Shown piece by piece: positions 1 through 5,682 of a stretch of DNA of 10,776 bases. Below the pieces are notes generated by a model, which worked only from the letters and a program-made list of their open reading frames with translations, was not told the DNA's origin and did not search any database. Source of the DNA: Saprospiraceae bacterium (lineage in GTDB: Bacteria; Bacteroidota; Bacteroidia; Chitinophagales; Saprospiraceae); contig SLDF01000066.1 in NCBI GenBank assembly GCA_007125435.1, positions 1 through 10,776 on the forward strand, in the 5' to 3' direction. The position numbers and the translations under genes are program-made. Positions within the stretch are counted from its first letter, which is position 1. The number at the start of each line of letters is the position of its first letter.

Positions 1-42
1 CAAAGAGAAGAACAGCCAAAAGTCATAAGCAAACGCAGCTAG
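1..42 (+). CDS. Possible C-terminal end of an upstream protein (partial)
   Basis: Frame 1 is open from the window edge and reads QREEQPKVISKRS before a TAG at 40-42. The charged, hydrophilic tail is typical of a protein C-terminus. A terminator-like hairpin starts two bases after the stop, which supports a plus-strand gene ending here. Only 13 residues are visible, so no family can be named. The other two plus frames are also open for a few codons, so the call rests mainly on the hairpin position. Confidence 0.4.
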   Translation, partial: QREEQPKVISKRS

Positions 43-43
43 T

Positions 44-76
44 ATAGATTTATACTGTTTGTAAATCTATTTTCTT
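44..76 (+). terminator. AT-rich hairpin with T tract, possible intrinsic terminator
   Basis: Bases 44-54 (ATAGATTTATA) can pair with 60-70 (TGTAAATCTAT) as an 11-bp stem with one T-G wobble and a five-base loop. A T-rich tail, TTTTCTT, runs from 70 to 76. The stem is weak because it is almost all A-T. Its position directly after the stop at 42 and the T tract on the plus strand fit termination of the upstream gene. Confidence 0.5.
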
Positions 77-194
77 AACTGTATAATTTAAGACCTACTC
101 CCCAGAAATAATAAGTGACCCCAAATATCGTCAATGAAAAAGTCCATAATTTATTTGCATAAATCAATTATTTGTTTTTCTTTGCGTAAACAAG

Positions 195-207
195 GTAGTG
201 ATACTAC
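195..207. repeat. Short inverted repeat upstream of START-like gene
   Basis: GTAGT-GAT-ACTAC is a perfect 5-bp inverted repeat with a three-base centre, ending about 30 bp before the ATG at 238. It is followed by an AT-rich run containing TATAAT-like bases (about 213-225). It could be an operator or be chance; there is no second copy in the window. Confidence 0.25.
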
Positions 208-237
208 TTCCTTTTTATATAATATTAAGACTGTAAC

Positions 238-618
238 ATGAGCCGTGTCAAAGTAGAAATGGAGTTTATTTTTAAGGCATCGCCTACGATCGTCTATAAG
301 TTTTTAACGACTCCGGCATGTCTGGTCAGATGGTTCTGTGAAGAGGTCGATATTGAGCAAGACATTTATTCGTTTTATTGGCAAGGCTATCCTCAAGAAG
401 CTAAATTAATCGAGTCCTCAGAAGACGAATACCTAAAGTTTAAATGGCTTGACGCTGAATATGATGAAGAGTATTTGGAGTTCAAAATCTCCACATCGCC
501 AGTCACCAATGAGACCATACTTCTCGTTTGTGACTTTTGCGATGATGACGAAGTCGACAGTCAAAAAGCGCTCTGGGAAAGCCAACTTAAAGATATGCGT
601 ACTGAAATGGGGGGATAA
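238..618 (+). CDS. START-like domain protein (AHSA1/SRPBCC fold, Bacteroidota type)
   Basis: This 126-residue soluble protein belongs to the small START-like family that is common in Bacteroidota. Recognisable parts are the N-terminal strand and helix (KVEMEFIFKASPTIVYKFL), the loop TPACLVRWFCEEVDI, the core YSFYWQGYPQEAKLI, the KFKWLD strand, and a C-terminal helix around QKALWESQLKDMRTEMG. Length matches the usual roughly 127 residues, so the gene looks complete. There is no signal peptide or membrane segment, so it is probably cytoplasmic. START/SRPBCC folds form a hydrophobic cavity that usually binds a small ligand, but the ligand and role of this subfamily are not established. The acidic DDDEVD stretch is typical of these homologues. 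The gene stands alone and converges with the hydrolase gene that follows. Family membership is fairly sure; function is unknown. Confidence 0.85.
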   Translation: MSRVKVEMEFIFKASPTIVYKFLTTPACLVRWFCEEVDIEQDIYSFYWQGYPQEAKLIESSEDEYLKFKWLDAEYDEEYLEFKISTSPVTNETILLVCDFCDDDEVDSQKALWESQLKDMRTEMGG

Positions 619-807
619 CAAACTTGTAAATGATTGTCATCTAAGCTAACTGTTCGAAGCATCCATTTTATAGTGTTTTCATTGGTCTCAAAGGTTCACA
701 ACATATTTATTCTATCCCTAATCCTGGTTCTATAATCAGCCTTTTTGTTAAAGATTTTAAATGTGAAGTTTGCGCTATGAAAAAATAATAAATGGGCTGA
801 TAGTTCA

Positions 808-1746
808 TTAATCTACCCACTCAATAACTTCCATATTTTCATCAGCATAGTCCAAAGCTTTTGGAATACCATTTTTCAGTATATCAATCATTTCTATTAA
901 AGACTTGGCTAACAGATCCTTCTGGGGTATAGCCAAAAAGTGAGGCTGGTCGGGAATCATCACCACTTTCAAAAATGGAGCATTAACGGCTTTTTCCTCT
1001 ATAAACTTAGCATTTGACAAGTAGATCAAATCATCTTCTTCACCCTGAATATATATGATCGGCTTATCGACTTTTTCCCACAGAGGCAACATTTTCTTAA
1101 GTTCTTCTTCATGAGAAAACTTCTCCTCTGAGGCTACAACTAGCATAGTGGGAAAGATCCATCTGGTCATTTCTGAAGTGATGAGGTATGAAATGAGGTA
1201 AGTCTTTTCCTCTCCCGGAGCAATTGCGGGAGCACCCAAAACCAAGCCGTCCACCAGATCCGGAAAATCCATAGCTAATCTACTGGCTACAGGTCCGCCA
1301 TATGAAACTCCCATAACCACTACAGGGCCATTAGCCTGATGGAGAGAGTCTAATATTGGGGCTATCATTGCTGCTTGCTTCCTGATCGACTTCATGGTCT
1401 TACCAAAGTTAGAAAAACCATATCCTGGACGATCTACAGCGAACACCTTTGCTCTTTGTAATATATCCGTATCGGCTATTAGCTCATTGAAGACACTCAT
1501 AGAGCTTGGCGCTCCGTGTATGAGCAATACGGTAGGCAATGTGTCTTCGCCAATTGACATATAGCGCATTTTACGCCCCATGACAGTATAATAACCTATT
1601 TCTACATCAAGGTCGTTCTGACTAAAAAACTTAACAATATCATCGTCCCTGTACCTCTCTTCCCAAATGGAGCAAGATGACAGTAAGACTGCACTTAATA
1701 ATGCAAGAATATAAAATCGGCCGTAATAGTTATTGACTGCAAACAT
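808..1746 (-). CDS. Lipoprotein alpha/beta hydrolase
   Basis: This is an alpha/beta-hydrolase-fold enzyme, probably acting on an ester or similar bond; the substrate is unknown. Numbered from the longer possible start at 1773, the family landmarks are: oxyanion-hole HG at 86-87 (LLIHGAPSS), DRPGYG at 114-119, the nucleophile elbow GVSYGG with Ser157, an acidic residue in GEEDD (Asp247 or Asp248), and His278 in PDQPHFL. The triad is therefore complete. I prefer the ATG at 1744-1746 (312 residues). It gives a clean lipoprotein signal, with a short polar start, the hydrophobic stretch ILALLSAVLL, and lipobox LSSC. It also has a GAGGA Shine-Dalgarno-like site just upstream, and it removes a 17-bp overlap with the upstream gene. 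Mature protein would be a lipid-anchored envelope hydrolase. It lies 10 bp after the flavoprotein gene on the same strand, so the two are probably co-transcribed. Family is sure; substrate cannot be read. Confidence 0.9.
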   Translation of the reverse strand: MFAVNNYYGRFYILALLSAVLLSSCSIWEERYRDDDIVKFFSQNDLDVEIGYYTVMGRKMRYMSIGEDTLPTVLLIHGAPSSMSVFNELIADTDILQRAKVFAVDRPGYGFSNFGKTMKSIRKQAAMIAPILDSLHQANGPVVVMGVSYGGPVASRLAMDFPDLVDGLVLGAPAIAPGEEKTYLISYLITSEMTRWIFPTMLVVASEEKFSHEEELKKMLPLWEKVDKPIIYIQGEEDDLIYLSNAKFIEEKAVNAPFLKVVMIPDQPHFLAIPQKDLLAKSLIEMIDILKNGIPKALDYADENMEVIEWVD

Positions 1747-1750
1747 AAAA

Positions 1751-1755
1751 TCCTC
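1751..1755 (-). promoter_or_regulatory. Shine-Dalgarno-like site deciding the hydrolase start
   Basis: On the minus strand GAGGA stands four bases before the ATG at 1744-1746. It overlaps the end of the upstream flavoprotein gene's intergenic gap, consistent with translational coupling. Clear sites of this kind are uncommon in Bacteroidota, so it is useful evidence for the shorter start that exposes a lipoprotein signal. Confidence 0.5.
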
Positions 1756-1756
1756 A

Positions 1757-2782
1757 TTACCAATATTGATCAACTCTGCTTCCTAAGATGTTGTTTAATT
1801 TTGCTTGAGCTTTAACTAAATCTTTATTCAGTTGATTTACTATATTTTCACAGGTATCTACTTGATCAATAAATTCCACAGATTGGCCTGCTGCCCATAG
1901 GGTCTTATATGTACCCGGCTTGACGGCCTTCTCAAGTCGCTTGACGCCTCTCAACTGCGTGATCATTTTGAAATACTTTTTTGTCCTCTTGTTTTTATTC
2001 AGCAATCGTTCGAGCCAATTCTGCTTGTATCCTATTTTTTGAGCATAGGGCGTATTGATAATGGCACATGGGGTACCTGAAAGTCTCGTTGTCATGACGA
2101 TATCTTCAAGACCGGCATTGATAATACCTTGTTTGTAATCATCACTGACCTGAGCTTCTTTAGAGGCAATAAACCGAGTGCCTATACTCACCCCCTCAGC
2201 CCCTGCAGCCATGACCGACAGCATAGTGTAGCCATCTGCTACACCTCCGGCCGCTACGACAGGCACTTCGGAAAATGTCTTTCTCAGAGCAGGAATAAAA
2301 GTATGGAGTGGTAATGGACCCGCATGACCACCGGCTCCGGCACCAACTGCAATAAAGCCGTCGCACCCGCCTTCTACACTTTTTTCTGCATGTCTGTGAT
2401 TGACGACATCGCAATAGACTTTGCCGCCATAAGCGTGGGCTCTATCTATGACCTCTCCTGCGTAGCCCAGAGATGTGATGTAGAATGGCACCTCCTTTTT
2501 CGCACAAATATCTAGATGCTTCTTAAAGAAAGGATTGGTATTTTGAGTGATGATATTAACGCCGAATGACCCTTTATACTCAGGATGCCTGGCTCTGTAG
2601 TCATGTAAATTATCTATCAAAGTCTCCAGCTCACCATCTTCTCTGAAGTTTAAGCTAGGAAAAACACCCATTATTCCGGCCTTTATTGCCGCTTTCATCA
2701 TGGCTTCATTTGACACCAAAAACATAGGTGCCATTATTATAGGGTGAACTATACCCAAATCATCAACCACTCTATTGTTCAT
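1757..2782 (-). CDS. Nitronate monooxygenase / NAD(P)H-dependent flavin oxidoreductase family protein
   Basis: A 341-residue FMN-binding TIM-barrel protein of the nitronate monooxygenase (2-nitropropane dioxygenase) family. Visible landmarks are the N-terminal IIMAPM strand (residues 15-20), the glycine-rich GAGAGGHAG segment (147-155) whose His153 aligns with the catalytic base region of class I enzymes, the phosphate-binding AAGGVADG (177-184), and GVSIGTRF (197-204). Length is normal for the family and no signal peptide is present, so it is cytoplasmic. Characterised members oxidise alkyl nitronates such as propionate 3-nitronate, while others are NADH:quinone reductases or enoyl-ACP-linked oxidoreductases, so the exact reaction is open. 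The C-terminal part (about 255-341) is rich in Lys and Asn. The lipoprotein hydrolase follows 10 bp after its stop, suggesting one transcript. No strong promoter was seen upstream; TAAATTTA at 2813-2820 is a weak -7 candidate. Confidence 0.88.
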   Translation of the reverse strand: MNNRVVDDLGIVHPIIMAPMFLVSNEAMMKAAIKAGIMGVFPSLNFREDGELETLIDNLHDYRARHPEYKGSFGVNIITQNTNPFFKKHLDICAKKEVPFYITSLGYAGEVIDRAHAYGGKVYCDVVNHRHAEKSVEGGCDGFIAVGAGAGGHAGPLPLHTFIPALRKTFSEVPVVAAGGVADGYTMLSVMAAGAEGVSIGTRFIASKEAQVSDDYKQGIINAGLEDIVMTTRLSGTPCAIINTPYAQKIGYKQNWLERLLNKNKRTKKYFKMITQLRGVKRLEKAVKPGTYKTLWAAGQSVEFIDQVDTCENIVNQLNKDLVKAQAKLNNILGSRVDQYW

Positions 2783-2930
2783 TCAAAAATTTCATTTATC
2801 AACATTGCGCTATAAATTTATTAAAATTGCTCGAAACACCTGTCTTTATCCATCATTTTATTTCACCCTTATGACATCATCACCCTTCATAATTCGGCTT
2901 TAATAGTATAGTCTCCGTTTCATAGTTTTG

Positions 2931-2975
2931 GTCTTTGGGGGCATTACCCTCCCCCCAGCCGTCATAGGGTCGTTG
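2931..2975 (+). repeat. GC-rich REP-like repeat, copy A
   Basis: It begins GTCTTTGGGGGCATTACCCT and continues through a C6 run, CGTC and GGTCG. TGGGGG (2936-2941) can pair with CCCCCA (2952-2957). An inverted related copy lies at 3691-3734; the shared landmarks are GTC, TTTGG, GCATyACCCTCC, CGTC and GGTCG at nearly the same spacing. Confidence 0.6.
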
Positions 2976-3021
2976 TAACTTGTCGCCTAAAGCAACAAGT
3001 TAATGTGTTCCCAACTTGTTG
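2976..3021. repeat. Two mutually exclusive hairpins sharing one arm
   Basis: TAACTTGT (2976-2983) is the exact complement of ACAAGTTA (2995-3002) across 11 bases. CAACAAGTT (2993-3001) is the exact complement of AACTTGTTG (3013-3021), also across 11 bases. The middle arm can pair with either side but not both. No T tract follows, so neither is a classic terminator. Confidence 0.6.
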
Positions 3022-3040
3022 GTGAGGGTCAGTTTTTAGT

Positions 3041-3076
3041 GAACTGGGACGAACTGCAGGGCGATACCCCACAAAA
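3041..3076 (-). repeat. Degenerate REP-like repeat, possible copy C
   Basis: Read on the minus strand it runs TGTGGGGTATCGCCCTGC and then TTCGTC, which follows the TTTGGG-CATCACCCT-CGTC plan of the other copies with several mismatches and a short deletion. It lies inverted relative to copy A, 65 bp away. The similarity is weak and could be chance. Confidence 0.3.
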
Positions 3077-3118
3077 AAACATAAACCGACAAGTAATTTA
3101 CATTGAAGTGGTATCTAC

Positions 3119-3574
3119 CTAATTTGCATAATGGTGCTCTAAGGGTTCGTCCCATCCCTCTAGGTGTAATGTCGACACCTCCTCACCCATTGCCTGAATT
3201 GGCGTGAGATCAAAACTCAGCTCCGGATATACCAGAGCATCACAATTGTCTGTACCTCTTATCAGTAACTTGATCCACCTCTGTACAGGATAAGATTCTG
3301 CTATATCGCCTCTATCTACAAGTTCATATGATAAACTCTCACATCCACCGCTGTGCTCTATGAAAATGAATAAACACTGATCCTCGATATATGCGCTATC
3401 AATGACAAATGGCATGTCACTACTTCGGTTGTATCTCGACTTACTTTCTATGGCTTTTTCTGGACAGTTTTCGTTGACAGGTCCTTCGTCTTTATCACAT
3501 GCCAGAAAAATAAATGACAGGGTGGTCAGGCCAAGTATTATTACAGGTAAAAAAAAGTGTTTGTTAGACATCAT
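3119..3574 (-). CDS. Small lipoprotein of unknown function with GGC motif
   Basis: From the first of two adjacent ATGs (3572-3574 and 3569-3571) the protein is 151 residues. An in-frame ATG at 3602-3604 is possible but would add ten polar residues ahead of the signal. The N-terminus is MMSNKHFF followed by a hydrophobic stretch ending in the lipobox FLAC, then DKDEG, so it is a lipoprotein that could be exported to the outer membrane. The mature part reads like a family often seen in Bacteroidota: a strand DSAYIEDQCLFIFIEHSGGC, then ESYPVQRWIKLLIRG, TDNCDA and ELSFDLTPIQ. Besides the lipid-anchor cysteine there are four more (in NENC, DQC, GGC and DNC), which could form two disulfides. The likely fold is a small beta-sandwich. 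No enzymatic motif is visible. It is a single gene flanked by GC-rich repeats, divergent from the TPR lipoprotein gene. Confidence 0.8.
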   Translation of the reverse strand: MMSNKHFFLPVIILGLTTLSFIFLACDKDEGPVNENCPEKAIESKSRYNRSSDMPFVIDSAYIEDQCLFIFIEHSGGCESLSYELVDRGDIAESYPVQRWIKLLIRGTDNCDALVYPELSFDLTPIQAMGEEVSTLHLEGWDEPLEHHYAN

Positions 3575-3690
3575 ATTGCTATATTTTATAGTCCTCAAAC
3601 GCAAACCAACCGCTATAAAGTATTTTTGCCAAATGACTTAACCTTATACTTACAAACCACTTGGAGTATCCTCTATTTTCAGACTTTCAA

Positions 3691-3734
3691 TAGCGACCTG
3701 ACGACGAAAGGAGGAGGGTGATGCCCAAAGTGAC
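3691..3734 (-). repeat. GC-rich REP-like repeat, copy B (inverted)
   Basis: On the minus strand it begins GTCACTTTGGGCATCACCCT, then CCTCC, TTTCGTC and AGGTCGCTA. It aligns with copy A (2931-2975) along its whole length with a few mismatches and 1-2 base gaps. The two copies face opposite ways and bracket the small lipoprotein gene. It lies in the divergent intergenic gap, about 80 bp ahead of the promoter of the TPR gene. Confidence 0.6.
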
Positions 3735-3811
3735 AAAATGAAACGCATCCATGAGAAATCGCTTTAAAAAGTAAATGATGATGATTTTACACGTCTTAAA
3801 GTGTACTTATG

Positions 3812-3819
3812 TATTTTTG
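3812..3819 (+). promoter_or_regulatory. Bacteroidetes-type -7 promoter element of the TPR-Trx-Trx-CotH cluster
   Basis: TATTTTTG is a full match to the Bacteroidetes -7 consensus TAnnTTTG. Transcription would start a few bases downstream, near 3824-3826, leaving a leader of about 12 bases before the ATG at 3837. No good -33 TTTG is seen; TTTTAC at 3785-3790 is the nearest candidate and is slightly far. The element lies inside the upstream GTG extension of the reading frame, which argues against that extension being translated. Confidence 0.5.
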
Positions 3820-3836
3820 CAAAAAAACAATTACAA

Positions 3837-4394
3837 ATGAAATTAGTGTATATAACAACGTCTGTATTTTTTTGTCTATTACTGATCTTGTCTTCTTGCG
3901 GGGAAGACAGATCTAAGGAAGTAGAAAATAATGTCCAAAGTGTAGATTCTACAGAACCATTTGAGCAAACTGCTACAAGTGATGGCGACTATGCCACCCT
4001 CAGTAGACTGCGTCCACAATTTGGAGACGACATGGAGTTTGAAGATGAGCAAGTTGCAAGAGAGTTTTTAGAAGAAGCAGAGCGGTTTGTTCGTGATCAC
4101 CCTAATGATCGTCGAGCACCTGTGACACTATTGCAATCCGCAGGAGTATGTAAGCACTTAGATGAGTGGCACAAGTCTTTAGAGTATTTCGAACGTGTTT
4201 GGACAGAGTACCCCGCTTCAAATGCTGCACCTCAGGCTTTATTTTTGCAAGCTTTTGTGCTCGATGAGAAATTTCTTGAAAAAGAAAAAGCTCTAGAATA
4301 TTATGAGAAGTATATCGATATGTACCCAAGTGATGATTTTATCAATAGTGCTGAGATTCTTATCAATAATATAAAGAGCGAACTGGCTCAATAA
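3837..4394 (+). CDS. TPR-repeat lipoprotein
   Basis: This 185-residue protein has a clear lipoprotein signal: MKLVY, a hydrophobic core, and lipobox LSSC with Cys21. A low-complexity acidic linker (about 22-70) follows. The rest is a TPR-type helical array (about 72-182) whose helices end in the recurring Pro-containing turns RDHPND, TEYPAS and DMYPSD, as in BamD/YbgF-type TPR lipoproteins. Such domains usually mediate protein-protein contacts at the inner face of the outer membrane. The frame is open back to a GTG at 3801, but the ATG at 3837 is better. It places the signal peptide at the N-terminus and sits just after a promoter -7 match. The gene is first in a co-directional series, with the first thioredoxin-like gene starting 39 bp after its stop. 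Partner proteins cannot be read from sequence. Confidence 0.85.
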   Translation: MKLVYITTSVFFCLLLILSSCGEDRSKEVENNVQSVDSTEPFEQTATSDGDYATLSRLRPQFGDDMEFEDEQVAREFLEEAERFVRDHPNDRRAPVTLLQSAGVCKHLDEWHKSLEYFERVWTEYPASNAAPQALFLQAFVLDEKFLEKEKALEYYEKYIDMYPSDDFINSAEILINNIKSELAQ

Positions 4395-4433
4395 GTCCGA
4401 CGTTAGATCGTTTTTATCTTTAAATCTGAGAAT

Positions 4434-5606
4434 ATGAAATGGATCACAATACTTTCCACCATCTTTTTACTTTGGACGTTTAATCCAGCATATGCAGATG
4501 GCATCGAGTTTTTCAATGGCACTTTTGAGGAAGCCAAACAAGCAGCTAAAGAACAGAGCAAATTAATCTTTGTCGATGCTTATGCTGTGTGGTGTGGACC
4601 TTGTAAGCGCATGGCTTCCAGCGTATTTCCTCAGAAAGAAGTAGGTGATGCATTCAATCCCAATTATATCAGTCTTAAACTAGACATGGAGAAGGGTGAT
4701 GGATTGACTTTTAGGCAACAGTATCCGGTCAAGGCGTTTCCAACCCTATTCTTTATGGACGAAAATGGTGACATATTAGAAGTGGTAGTGGGCGCAAAGT
4801 CTGCTCCGGATTTGATCAACCTGGCGCAGAAACACGCCTCAGGTAGAGTGCCTGGTAAAAATTTTGCAGAAGCTTATGAAAAGGGTGATCGCTCTCCTGA
4901 GACTATATTGAATTACATCACAGCGCTCAACGCCTCTAATAAAAGTAGCCTTGCTGTCACAAACGACTTTCTCAGAGAATGGAGTGACTTTTCTGACGAA
5001 ACAGCCCTCCAGATCATATTTGAAGGTACAGTAGAAAGCGACTCTAAAGTATTTGATTACTTTATCGAACACCGAAAAGCTATAGAAGGGATTTACGCCA
5101 AAGAAGAGGTAGAAGATCGCATCCTTGATGCGTGTCTCACTACGGTAGTCAAAGCAGCAGACTATGATTATGAGGCCTTAAAAGATAAGGCCAAAGCTGT
5201 TGTAAAACAACATGTATCTCATGAAAGTAAGTCTTTTAATGCCCGGGCTGATATACTGTTCTATGCAAGGCTTCAGGATAAAAACAGTTTCTTATCCTCA
5301 TCAAAGGATTATGTCAAACTGTTTAAAAAAGATGAGGAGCGGCTCTATGAGTCTGCTCTATTGGCATTAAGGTACTTCAAGGATGAAGAGGCCGTATTAG
5401 AAAAAGCAGAGGAATGGGCTAAGATGGCATCAAAAGACTCAGATGACCATGAAAAATGGTATACCTATGCCGTCATTGCAGAAAAAAACAACAATATTGA
5501 TGCCGCGCTCATTGCAGTGAAAACAGCGAAAGAAAAAGCTGAGTCAGCAGAAAAGTCCACATGGCAAATCGATCGATTAATCAATAACCTTGAGCTTAGA
5601 AAATAA
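4434..5606 (+). CDS. Exported thioredoxin-fold protein with helical C-terminus (WCGPC)
   Basis: This 390-residue protein starts with a Sec signal peptide (hydrophobic ILSTIFLLWTF, cleavage likely after AYA, residue 21). A thioredoxin-like domain covers about 25-135. It has the redox motif WCGPCK (53-58; Cys54, Cys57), the preceding strand LIFVDAYAVW, and the cis-proline in AFPT (Pro103). It resembles DUF255/thioredoxin_7-type envelope proteins. WCGPC is the classical reducing thioredoxin site, so it may reduce or isomerise disulfides in the periplasm. The remaining 250 residues are predicted all-helical, with a TPR-like end (WYTYAVIAEKNNNIDAALIA), and may bind substrate or partner. It lies 39 bp after the TPR lipoprotein and 76 bp before a paralogue of the same layout. 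The protein is much longer than a plain thioredoxin (about 110). The redox partner that would supply electrons is not in the window. Confidence 0.9.
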   Translation: MKWITILSTIFLLWTFNPAYADGIEFFNGTFEEAKQAAKEQSKLIFVDAYAVWCGPCKRMASSVFPQKEVGDAFNPNYISLKLDMEKGDGLTFRQQYPVKAFPTLFFMDENGDILEVVVGAKSAPDLINLAQKHASGRVPGKNFAEAYEKGDRSPETILNYITALNASNKSSLAVTNDFLREWSDFSDETALQIIFEGTVESDSKVFDYFIEHRKAIEGIYAKEEVEDRILDACLTTVVKAADYDYEALKDKAKAVVKQHVSHESKSFNARADILFYARLQDKNSFLSSSKDYVKLFKKDEERLYESALLALRYFKDEEAVLEKAEEWAKMASKDSDDHEKWYTYAVIAEKNNNIDAALIAVKTAKEKAESAEKSTWQIDRLINNLELRK

Positions 5607-5682
5607 TTTTAAGTAAAGAATGGTTCCTATTATTTAACCCAGGCTAATTGTTTACGACGGCATAAAAACTTAAAACAATCAT

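Larger units (their letters stand above)
2783..3118. other. 336-bp non-coding region with REP/MITE-like inverted repeats
   Basis: No credible reading frame is seen here. The part next to the flavoprotein gene (2783-2930) is AT-rich and should hold that gene's promoter. From about 2931 to 3076 the composition turns GC-rich and structured: a G5/C5 hairpin, two overlapping hairpins around AACTTGTTG, a small CAGTT/AACTG hairpin (3030-3046), and GGG-cgata-CCCC (about 3059-3070). The outer ends (2931-2975 and 3041-3076) are loosely related to each other in inverted orientation, so the block could be a short non-autonomous mobile element of about 146 bp. Confidence 0.55.

Noticed and set aside
75..165. 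Minus-strand open stretch ending LWTFSLTIFGVTYYFWGVGL, looking like an outer-membrane beta-barrel end
   Set aside because: An in-frame stop lies about 29 codons upstream and there is no ATG start, so it is too short to support as a gene or remnant.
730..803. Inverted arms ATCAGCC (735-741) and GGCTGAT (795-801) as a terminator between the convergent genes
   Set aside because: The loop is 53 bases and no T tract follows the closed stem in a terminator-like position on either strand.
1747..1773. ATG at 1771-1773 as start of the hydrolase
   Set aside because: It overlaps the upstream gene by 17 bp and adds a charged lead (MINIGNEDF) before the signal; the next ATG has a GAGGA site and gives a clean lipoprotein signal.
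2129..2515. Plus-strand open frames opposite the flavin oxidoreductase
   Set aside because: They are shadows of a strongly supported enzyme with conserved motifs in the minus frame.
3073..3079. T run on the minus strand after the small lipoprotein gene, as an intrinsic terminator
   Set aside because: No stable stem lies directly before it; only a tiny GTAA/TTAC pairing is seen.
3801..3836. GTG start adding 12 residues to the TPR lipoprotein
   Set aside because: It would bury the lipoprotein signal behind polar residues and it overlaps a full match to the -7 promoter element; the ATG at 3837 explains the signal better.
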